Part shown: piece by piece, positions 52,498-61,200 of the stretch
Position numbering within the stretch: the first letter of the stretch is position 1
Layout of the letters: each line of letters starts with the position of its first letter
Origin: JAGLOK01 sp963677605
GTDB lineage: Bacteria; Bacillota; Clostridia; Christensenellales; UMGS416
DNA: 64,000 nucleotides
Assembly (NCBI GenBank): GCA_963677605.2
Contig: CAXXDX010000007.1
Location: 372,001 to 436,000 of the forward strand
Direction: 5' to 3'
Translations under genes and position numbers: made by a program
Notes under the pieces: model-generated
Told to the model about the DNA's origin: nothing
Database searches by the model: none
What the model saw: only the letters and a program-made list of their open reading frames with translations

Positions 52498-52562
52498 GTT
52501 ATAAGCTTTGGGGCACTGATCTGACTCAAATGAAATTATTATCTATTAAGAAGGAGTTTATT

Positions 52563-53996
52563 ATGGCACAGGAGAACATAAAAAAGGCGGATATGTCGGG
52601 AGTAAACAGAGCGAAATGGTGGCAGGTACTTGGCTTTTCATTCAATAATGCTTCCACAAATGCCGTATACTTAGTATTCATGCTTTATTTTTTAGTATAT
52701 AGCACGAGTATATATGGATTTTCAGCATTGCTTGTTGGCGCAATAATGACAGGAGCAAGGCTTTTTGATGCAGTAACTGATCCAATAATCGGATTATTAA
52801 TCGATAGAACGGATACAAAGTTTGGTCGTTTCAGACCATGGATTCTTGGTGGATCTATAGTATCGGCTGCAACTTTCGTTTTAATGTTTTCGGGTATTAA
52901 GACAGGTTCACAAGCAGGTGACTTGGCTATGATTATAGGGCTGTACGTGGTTTGGGTTATTGGCTATACAGCTCAAACAGCATGTACTAAATCAGCCCAG
53001 ACAATAGTATCTTCTGTACCTCAGCAAAGAAGTATGGTAAATGCGCTTGGACAGTTATATACAGTGGTTTTATATATGTTTGCTATGGCGGCTGGCATGC
53101 CAATAATAAATGCAATGGGAGGAACTAGCGCACCAGAGGCATGGAGATTTATTGGATTAATTTTTGCTGCAATACAACTGCTGTTTGGGGTATTTACTGT
53201 TCTTGGATTAAAAGGCAAAGATGTTAAAGAAAATTATATTAAACTTGATGTTCAAGAGAAAGCTAAGATAAAAGATTACCTTAAGCTCTTTGGGAAAAAC
53301 AAGGCACTCCAGATGTTAGTTGTAGCTGCGTCTACCAATAAAATAGCACAAACTATGGTAGGGTCTTTGACAGTTTTATTCTATTTCTATGTATCAAAAA
53401 ACCAAGCACTGCAAAGCACAGTATCTATGATGACTCTACCTATAATGATTTTAACCACGTTCCTTATAATTCCTATAATAAAGAAGTATGGCAGAAAAGA
53501 AACTTTTTCAATATCATCATGGGGTGGTTTTGTATTTGGAATAGTTGCAATATTCTTAGTGTATTTAAACCCAAGCAATATGATTTGGTTGGTATTAGTG
53601 ATGGGAATTAATATGGTGTTAATTGCAGGAACTGGTGATACTAATCTTATCTCAATGATAGGAGATGCTGCAGACTATCATTATTATAAATACGGTAAAT
53701 TTATACCTGGAATGATTGGTACTGCATTTTCGTTAATAGATAAGCTGGTAAGCTCCTTTGGTGCCTTAATAATCGGTACAGTACTTACCAGTATTGGATT
53801 TATAAACATTGATACTACTCCACAGACATCGACTATGTTCTGGGCAGTACTAATTATGTTTTTTGGACTTCCGGCTATAGGACACTTGTTCTCAATCATT
53901 GGCATGAAGTTCCATCCTCTAGATAAAAAAACACATGAGAAGATGGTTGTTGAGTTGGCAAAGAGAAAAGAAGAAAAAGCACAAGAAGTAGCATAA
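52563..53996 (+). CDS. GPH-family sugar:cation symporter (MelB-like)
   Basis: The 477-residue, 12-span protein fits the glycoside-pentoside-hexuronide family: GFSFNNASTNAVYLVFMLYF, then DAVTDPIIGLLIDRTDTKFG and RFRPWILGGSIVSAATF, the family signature with the sodium-binding Asp residues. The start ATG 52563 follows AAGGAG by eight bases; a frame from 52530 adds 11 residues. It lies 65 bases after the GH2 gene and probably imports the galactoside that the enzyme hydrolyses. Confidence 0.92.
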   Translation: MAQENIKKADMSGVNRAKWWQVLGFSFNNASTNAVYLVFMLYFLVYSTSIYGFSALLVGAIMTGARLFDAVTDPIIGLLIDRTDTKFGRFRPWILGGSIVSAATFVLMFSGIKTGSQAGDLAMIIGLYVVWVIGYTAQTACTKSAQTIVSSVPQQRSMVNALGQLYTVVLYMFAMAAGMPIINAMGGTSAPEAWRFIGLIFAAIQLLFGVFTVLGLKGKDVKENYIKLDVQEKAKIKDYLKLFGKNKALQMLVVAASTNKIAQTMVGSLTVLFYFYVSKNQALQSTVSMMTLPIMILTTFLIIPIIKKYGRKETFSISSWGGFVFGIVAIFLVYLNPSNMIWLVLVMGINMVLIAGTGDTNLISMIGDAADYHYYKYGKFIPGMIGTAFSLIDKLVSSFGALIIGTVLTSIGFINIDTTPQTSTMFWAVLIMFFGLPAIGHLFSIIGMKFHPLDKKTHEKMVVELAKRKEEKAQEVA

Positions 53997-54034
53997 GGTT
54001 TCACAGGCGAACACGGTGTAATAGTGACTATAGG

Positions 54035-54056
54035 TGCGGTGGAAATACCGCACCAT
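54035..54056 (+). other. GC-rich hairpin after the symporter gene
   Basis: GGTGCGGT (54035-54042) and ACCGCACC (54049-54056) pair around GGAAAT. No T run follows, so it is more likely to protect the mRNA end or to separate expression of the next frame than to terminate. Confidence 0.55.
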
Positions 54057-54156
54057 ATAAACAGGAGAGGTTAATCGAGGCTATATTAACAGCGCAGATA
54101 AGCAGCTAATGACTGTGACATAATGAAAATCGAATCTGGAAGCATAATCTCTTCCA

Positions 54157-54426
54157 ATGCTTACGGACATCTTATCTTTGATGGAAAGAATGATCCAAAG
54201 CAAGAAGAATGAAATGGGTATTAATACACCTATTGGAAAGTTGATGGAAAATCCGGAAGCAGAAGAAGTTTTAAAAAAATATTTTAAAGACGCATTGCAT
54301 CATCCTAAATTCGATATGGTTAAAAGCCTGTCTTTGCCGAAGCTAAAAAAGTTTGCCAAGGGAATGATAAGCGATGAGATGCTTGCAGATATTGAGAAAG
54401 ATTTAAAGAAAATCAATTTTATATAA
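54157..54426 (+). CDS. Small protein homologous to the GH2 C-terminal tail, possibly a gene remnant
   Basis: The 89-residue frame has a helical sequence (PIGKLMENPEAEEVLKKYF, KDALHHPKFDMVKSLSL, FAKGMISDEMLADIEKDL) that aligns without gaps to the last 67 residues of the GH2 enzyme at 50194, with 21 identities. There is no good ribosome binding site before the ATG at 54157 or the next ATG at 54181, and nothing similar to a catalytic domain precedes it. It may be the 3' remnant of a second enzyme gene or a free-standing module. A fusion partner cannot be recovered. Confidence 0.5.
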   Translation: MLTDILSLMERMIQSKKNEMGINTPIGKLMENPEAEEVLKKYFKDALHHPKFDMVKSLSLPKLKKFAKGMISDEMLADIEKDLKKINFI

Positions 54427-54790
54427 TGTGATTTTTTGACCGGATAGTATTAACGCGGGAATAAGGAAATGTCAGCACAGGTGATTTTTTGAACGGGTGT
54501 GGAATGAATAGGGGTTGGATATTAAAATATGAAGTCACCTGTGCGATATATTAGCTTTATACAAATACGGATATGGTTTGCTTTTTGTGGATGCATGGGC
54601 AATCGCCTATCGCATAGCTTTTGTTTTGTGTTTTAATCGAAACACTTAAACAATTTCAATTTCTATCAACATCTAAATATCCGTTCTGCGACTATTCTAT
54701 TACTGTCTCAGTTTTTACTTCGCAAAAAATTTTGATATCAGGCGAGGGTCATATTTCTTAAACTGTTGTGCTGTGTTTTGTTTGCAAATA
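54427..54790. other. Gene-free stretch with repeat traces before the attachment site
   Basis: A near-direct repeat GTGATTTTTTGA followed by C/A-CGG occurs at 54429-54444 and 54481-54496. A perfect ten-base inverted repeat (GCACAGGTGA at 54475-54484, TCACCTGTGC at 54535-54544) spans the second copy. No coding region is convincing. The stretch looks like degraded or recombined DNA beside the element boundary. Confidence 0.45.
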
Positions 54791-54838
54791 AAAAAAGCCT
54801 TTCGGCTTTTTATTTGGTAGATGCGAGGGGAGTCGAAC
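54791..54838 (-). other. Putative attachment site: tRNA/tmRNA 3' end plus terminator
   Basis: On the minus strand 54838-54815 reads GTTCGACTCCCCTCGCATCT followed by ACCA, a T-loop, T-stem 3' strand, acceptor 3' strand and CCA of a tRNA or tmRNA. The 5' strand of the T-stem is not complementary, so only the 3' end is present. It is followed by AAAAAGCCGAAAGGCTTTTT (54811-54792), the usual terminator. A 3' fragment with terminator and without the 5' half is the classic product of integrase-mediated insertion in a tRNA gene. On this orientation, the inserted DNA lies to the right of 54838. Confidence 0.6.
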
Positions 54839-55170
54839 TTACCTAAAGCAAACGTAATAGTTATTTATAGGAATAATGGTTCTTATATTGTTTCCAGCGG
54901 CTATATTCTATAATTTATTGATAATTGCATTAAGCAATAATAATTCTATTGAATAAAAGTTTGGCATGGCTACATTTGGCTACAAAATGCTTTTTTTAAG
55001 TGGCTATGCATAAAATAAATGTATGATAACATGGTATTCATGCAAACATCATTGTAGCGCAAAGTACTATACTTATATTTTATAATGAGGTGAAATGAAG
55101 AACAAATAATATATGTTATATATAAATAGTGAAAGAACACTACAATTGTGAGAAATATTTAAGAAGTTAT
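54839..55170. other. Gene-free stretch inside the putative element border
   Basis: AT-rich, no coding region. TGGCTACA occurs directly repeated at 54967-54974 and 54977-54984, with a diverged TGGCTATG at 55001-55008. The same ATGGCTACA word recurs at 62804 to the right. Short repeats of this kind near an att copy are sometimes integrase arm sites, which is only a suggestion. Confidence 0.4.
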
Positions 55171-57720
55171 CTATATAAGACCTAAGATTTCAGCCCTGTC
55201 TATGGCTTGACTCCGCCCTGATGCGTTAAGCTTTTTGTAAATACTGTGGGTATGATTTTTTATTGTTTGCAGTGACAGGAACATGATGTCGGCAATTTCC
55301 TGATTAGTTAGGTTTTTGGTTAAAAGTGATAAAATATCCTTCTCTCTTTGCGTAAGCTTTTGCCCGGAAAATATTTCTTCGCTTATTTTTTTCGTAAAGT
55401 TTAAGCTGATAATTTCCATGTTTTTTGCCATCCGCACTGAATCGATATCAAGCTTTTTCACCTTAAGAGCATATTGAATAACTTCTAAAAACGGATAGCC
55501 AAATTCTATAAAAGTACGGACATATCCATGCTCATTGCTTAAATTTATCAGCTGATCAATTTTTGCATCCAAGGTTTCAAGTTGATCGCATTTTAATGAT
55601 ATATAAATATCTAAAAATAATGCCTGTGACATATAAACCAGATCAGGGAATTTGGCAAGCATTCGGTTTATCTTGTCGCTAAGCAGTTTGGCAATCACCC
55701 ACCTTTTCTTCTTAGTCAGTAAAAGCAACAACGTCAGATATTGATAAAGCGAATGACGAGATATGTTCGACACATCGTCATAAGCATTTATTTTAGCTTC
55801 ATTTTCCCATTTGGTTACATCCTTATCATTTGAAAGAAGAATGTCTATTCTGGTTTTATATGCGCTCAATGTCTGCAATGCAAGGTGCTCGGAATGCTCT
55901 TTTAGCACATCTTCACAAATCTTTAATGTTACTATGGCATCAGCAAATTCCCCTTTTGACTGCTGAATGTTTGAAAGGCAAAGCATCGCAGGAAGATATG
56001 TTTTATAATTTTTTTCTTTTAAAGCATCTTCAATACACCCAGGGAGCAGTTTAAGTGCATCAGTAATATTATTCTTTTCATATAGAACTTCTGCTAATGC
56101 CGTTTTATTTGATGTGTATGACATCATTTGTTTTTTAAGAGTAGTATGTTTTTCAGAATGGAACTTATCAATTAATTCTAAATAAAGATTATTGCGGCCG
56201 TAAAACCCAGATGCAGTATCTCTTAGGGTATATTCATTTCCGTATAAGTTGGCAATTGCATTTGGGTTATATATGATTGGATTTTTAACATCCAACAGAT
56301 ACATGTCGTTAAGGCATGAGATTATCTCATTTATGTCATTCTCAATTGTCAAAAAAGGAAATTTCATTGCACTGATTTCCAACTGTATTTGTTCTCTGCG
56401 GTTTGTGCTTATATCCTCAGGCTGGTTTTTTAGCTTTTCTTCTATGACATTTATAAAATTTTTAGCTTTAGCAGGCTTTCTTATTTGCTGGAGCGCCCAT
56501 TCATAGCATATGCAAATTTCAATATTTGAAAATACGTCATAGTTTTCAAGGCTGTCTAATATTTCTATAACCTTTTCCGGTTCTATAACATTTAAAAATT
56601 CCTTAAGATTTTCTTTAATCAAGCAAAGCATTTCATTTTTATGCCCTGAAATTTCAAAATGCTTAAGTGCTTTTTGTAAATCGTTTTTATTTTTATAATA
56701 CACTGCCGCTTTATAATGCAGCTCAGAGATGGAATAATTGCAGAACACAGCTTGATTGAAAATAAATTCTTTGAAAATTTGATGGTACCTGTACCATTTT
56801 CCGTGGCTGCCAAATTTGCTAATAAACGCACCTTTTTTATAAAGGCATTCTAGGATCTCCCTGCTTTCCTCTAATTCAGTTACAGCTTCCGCCATAGTTA
56901 GTGAAAATTCATCCAATATAGATGTTTTACAGAGAAATTCCTGCGTTTTGCTATCCATCCTATTCCATATTTCGTCCATAATAAAGCGGTGAATATACTC
57001 ATGCCTAGCTTTATCTGTTATTTCTTCGATTTTTTCAGTGTTTCCTAGGGAAAGTGCTATAGCCACAAGTCCAAGCACCCAACCATGTGTAATGTTAAAG
57101 CACTGCATTACCTGCTGTTCGTCTGCTTTAATGTTTTTTCTCTTCAAAAATAGCCGGATATCTTCAGTTCCAAAAGCTAATGTCTGTTGCGTAATAATCT
57201 CCACTTTTTGCCTGGTTAATAATCCGAGGAAAATATCTGGCATTGGTGAACGTCCGGAAATAATCAAATATAGGTTTTTAGGTTTGTTTTGCATAATCCT
57301 ATAAACCATATTCATCACTTCTTTTTTCTTTATATAATGGAAGTCGTCAATTACTAGAGCAAGCGGGCTTTCAAGGTTATATATGTTAAGCAAAAAAGAA
57401 TCCATAAGTGTTTCCGCATCCCCTTCAAGCTCACTAGGCTTTTGGCTTGTACACTTTGAAAGGCTGTGACTCAGACATTTTATAAACCTGTTGGAAGAAT
57501 CATCACTTTCATCCAGAGAAACCCATGCACACGGAATAGAATTTGACTGTATCCAAAATGCAATATTAGTTGTTTTTCCGCATCCAGCAGGCGCACTGAT
57601 ATAAACCGTCCTGCCTTCATATAACTTCTCTATAGCCTCTGTAAATGAAGAAATTTTTATTACACTTAAAGGTATAATCGGTTGGGATATTTTAGATTGA
57701 ACAATAATATTTTCTTTCAT
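55171..57720 (-). CDS. MalT-like LuxR-family ATP-dependent regulator (STAND type)
   Basis: The 849-residue protein has an N-terminal STAND NTPase (Walker A SAPAGCGKTTNIAFW near residue 40; Walker B-like LALVIDDFHYI), a long helical repeat region (about 340-770) for ligand or partner binding, and a C-terminal LuxR HTH (LTQREKDILSLLTKNLTNQE, then MFLSLQTIKNHTHSIYKKL). MalT-type proteins are activated by an inducer bound at the repeat domain. It is divergent from the giant surface protein at 58287, which is a likely target. No strong ribosome binding site is seen before the ATG. Confidence 0.9.
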   Translation of the reverse strand: MKENIIVQSKISQPIIPLSVIKISSFTEAIEKLYEGRTVYISAPAGCGKTTNIAFWIQSNSIPCAWVSLDESDDSSNRFIKCLSHSLSKCTSQKPSELEGDAETLMDSFLLNIYNLESPLALVIDDFHYIKKKEVMNMVYRIMQNKPKNLYLIISGRSPMPDIFLGLLTRQKVEIITQQTLAFGTEDIRLFLKRKNIKADEQQVMQCFNITHGWVLGLVAIALSLGNTEKIEEITDKARHEYIHRFIMDEIWNRMDSKTQEFLCKTSILDEFSLTMAEAVTELEESREILECLYKKGAFISKFGSHGKWYRYHQIFKEFIFNQAVFCNYSISELHYKAAVYYKNKNDLQKALKHFEISGHKNEMLCLIKENLKEFLNVIEPEKVIEILDSLENYDVFSNIEICICYEWALQQIRKPAKAKNFINVIEEKLKNQPEDISTNRREQIQLEISAMKFPFLTIENDINEIISCLNDMYLLDVKNPIIYNPNAIANLYGNEYTLRDTASGFYGRNNLYLELIDKFHSEKHTTLKKQMMSYTSNKTALAEVLYEKNNITDALKLLPGCIEDALKEKNYKTYLPAMLCLSNIQQSKGEFADAIVTLKICEDVLKEHSEHLALQTLSAYKTRIDILLSNDKDVTKWENEAKINAYDDVSNISRHSLYQYLTLLLLLTKKKRWVIAKLLSDKINRMLAKFPDLVYMSQALFLDIYISLKCDQLETLDAKIDQLINLSNEHGYVRTFIEFGYPFLEVIQYALKVKKLDIDSVRMAKNMEIISLNFTKKISEEIFSGQKLTQREKDILSLLTKNLTNQEIADIMFLSLQTIKNHTHSIYKKLNASGRSQAIDRAEILGLI

Positions 57721-58286
57721 GATGTTTAGCCGTTAATTAATCGTATCATATTTTCGGAAATCTATAAAGTTATTACTCCAATAATTGCTGGAGCAGGATA
57801 GTATAATGACTTGGCTAATTTGATTTCCATTTTATTAATATAAATAGATTCTATTTGGTTAGTATAATGCATATCAATTATATTACTGCTGTTTTAACAT
57901 AAATGATTTTACAATAAAAGCAATTTAGAATTTTTGCGCTGACCACCTTTTATAGGTATTTTATTAGTTGCGATTTTTCGCTTTAACATCCTTTAGTTTT
58001 CGAAGGAGGGGTTCTCCTAATTGGGTTTTGGATATAAAAAAGTGCTAGTATAAGAGATTTCTAATAAACTCTTTATATCTCCTCTCAATAATAAAATTAG
58101 TACTTTTTCAGTACTTTTTACGCATATCATTTATCGGCGTTGAAGTGTAAAATTATATAGATACACTACACTCCAAAGTTCAATCAGGAGCTCATGTCAG
58201 CAAATCATATGTTTGTAGAGAATTCTCAAATAACGACTTATACGATGAAATTGAAATTATTAATTATGAGGTAAATTATTAATTTT
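57721..58286. other. Regulatory region between MalT-like gene and surface-protein gene
   Basis: AT-rich intergenic DNA with no gene. AGTACTTTTT is repeated directly at 58099-58108 and 58110-58119, 11 bases apart (one helical turn). A related word in the opposite direction (AAAAAGTGCTAG) starts at about 58036. An imperfect hairpin (TATAAGAG near 58049 and CTCTTTATA near 58070) lies between. These could be sites for the MalT-like regulator, which binds spaced repeats in its family. Confidence 0.45.
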
Positions 58287-61200
58287 ATGAAATCTAATTC
58301 AACTATAAAGAAAATTATTGCAGCGGTTTTTTTGGTGCTCATGCTTGCGACCATCTTTTCACCTACGGCTTTTTCGGAAGCAACTACCCATGTTATTAAT
58401 GTCGGGGGTCTTATATATGTAGATGCAGCTATGTATGAATCTGGTGATGAATTGCTGATTAAAACAAGCGATCCTGTAACTATAACGGGCACTAAAAATT
58501 TAAGGATAACTGTTGATACAGTAAGCTCGGATATAACTCTTTTAAATTATACCAGTGAAGTTTCGGGCTGTGCACTAAATTACACCAAAGGCGGGATTAA
58601 TATTTTACGTCTGAGTGGAACGAATATCTTGAAGTCAGGTACATATAATGCTGGAATCAGGGTACCGGACGAAACTACTCTTACAATAGATGAAGTAGAG
58701 GGATTTAGCGGATCCCTTAAGGCGACTGGCGCAACATACGCTCCGGGAATTGGTTCTGATTTATCTCCAAGCGGACATATTATGATTTTTGGAGGTACTA
58801 TCACTGCTCAAGGAGGATCTGATGGTGCCGGTATAGGTGGCGGTCAGTATGTAGATAACGGAAGCGTAGAGATTTTCGGAGGTACAGTAATAGCAAAAGG
58901 AGGAGGATACGGCGCTGGTATAGGCGGTGGTTCAGATGGTGGAAAAGGAGGCACTGTATTTATATATGGCGGTAATGTTACAGCAACAGGAGGTGATTCC
59001 GGCGGACCTGGTATTGGAGGATTCGGCGGTTTAAATTTCCTTATGCAAGATGGTGTCTTGACTGCTAAAGGAAATGATACTGGAGCGGGTATTGGAGGAG
59101 CTTTCGGATGGTCGGGAGGAGTTATACAAATTATCGGTGGAACTGTACTTGCAACTGGCGGCACAGATGGAGCTGCAGGCATTGGTGGAGGCGGTGGTTA
59201 TGGGACGGGGGATGTAGCCGGCGGAAGCGGAGGCACCATATCTATTAGGGGCGGCAATGTAACAGCAGAAGGTGGAGGATCTGTCTTTGCATTTGATTAT
59301 CTTGGCGGAGCCGGTATAGGCAGTGGATGCTATGGTTCTAGTGGAGGAAATATAACAATCGAAGGGGGAGTTATTACAGCTACCGGTGCGAAAAATGCAG
59401 CGGGAATAGGAGGTGGTAATGAGTGCGATGGAGGGATAATTACCATCAAAGGAGGAGTTATAACTGCAAAGGGAGGAGAGAATGCAGCAGGAATAGGCGG
59501 TGGATCTGAAAAAGGTGCAGGCACTGTAACTATAAATGGGGGAATTTCTATTGTTAAAGGCGGAAGCTATGCTAACGGATTAGGCTCGGGAAGATACGGG
59601 AGCGGAGGAACCGTAGAAATAAAATCGGGAGAATTATATGCTGATGGTGGAAATTCTGGAAGTGATATCAGCGAAACTGCGAATTTTAGTATATCCGGTG
59701 ATTCCGCGGTATTCGTTAGAGATGACAGCAATCTTAACCCCACTTTCACGGATAGCCCAGCTTTGCATGGTTATCTGGATAATGAAGTTGTAACCGATGG
59801 AAGCGCATATGGATATGAGAATTTTCCGTCCACATGGAACGGAGGCACGGCATATGGTTGGTGTGCTCCATGCTATACTGTAAAATTTAATGTGAATGCA
59901 GGAGGTGACACAGTAGGTGGGATACCTGAAGATGATAATTTTTTGGAAGGTTATAAAGTGATTAAACCGGATAACCCAATAAGAGACGGGTATAAGCTTG
60001 AAGGCTGGTACAAGGAATCTACATGTTCAAATAAATGGATATTTCTAAGTGATGCAATAACCTCAGATATAACTCTTTATGCAAACTGGGTGGTTAACCA
60101 TAAGCCGAACAGAATAGTCGGAGTTCCTGAGGCTGAAACGGCGACTATGCTAGTTGGAAATACTGGAGAAATAGATCTTTCAACAATATTTGAGGACTCC
60201 GATGGAGATAAGTTGAATTATGAGGTCTCAATAAATGGCAGTGATAATGTAAGTGCGGCACAAAGCTATTTATACACGCCGACTGAAGCCGGAGTGGAAA
60301 CACTAGTGTTTATCGCGAATGACGGAACTGTATACTCGGATGACACATATACAATTACTATTACTGCTGTTGAAGAATACACACTCACTTATACTGCGGG
60401 TGACAACGGAACATTATCAGGTGTTGTAAATCAGACAGTATGGTATGGGGAAAACGGCACAAAGGTGGAAGCTGTGCCTGACACTGGGTATCGGTTTGCT
60501 GCATGGAGCGACGGAGTGACAGACAATCCAAGGAGGGATATTAATGTAACGGGCGATATTTCTGTTACAGCACAGTTTGAGATAGATACATATACTTTGC
60601 AATACACGGCTGGAACAAATGGCTCGATAAGCGGTGATGTAACTCAATCAGTAAGCTACGGCGGTGACGGTACACAAGTTGAAGCTGTACCTGACACAGG
60701 ATACCATTTCACGGGCTGGAGCGACGGTGTTTCGGACAATCCAAGGACGGATATTTATGTTACCGAAGATATTTCTATTACTGCACAGTTTGAGATAGAT
60801 TCATTTGCTCTGGAATATTCCGCAGGCACTAACGGTTCACTTAATGGTGACACTTTGCAATCCGTAGATTACGGCAGCGACGGTACAGCGGTGGAAGCAG
60901 TGGCTAGTACAGGATACCATTTCACAAGCTGGAGCGATGGTGTTTCAGACAATCCGAGGACTGATGTAGGTGTAACGGGCAACATATCGGTTATAGCATT
61001 GTTTGAGATTGATACATATACTTTGCAATACACAGCTGGAACAAACGGCTCTCTCAGTGGTGATACAATTCAATCTGTAAGCTACGGCGGTGATGGTACT
61101 CAGGTGGAAGCTGTACCTGACACAGGATACCATTTCACGGGCTGGAGCGATGGTGTTTCAGACAATCCGAGGACAGATTTAAGTGTAACGGGCAATATAT

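Noticed and set aside
54715..54838. A minus-strand frame ending KKYDPRLISKFFAK that runs through the tRNA 3' end
   Set aside because: It is open only because it reads through the tRNA fragment and terminator; such translations are common artefacts and no start or ribosome binding site is seen.
58844..59749. Proline-rich minus-strand frames opposite the surface protein
   Set aside because: They arise from the Gly-rich codons of the plus strand and have no ribosome binding sites or recognisable domains.
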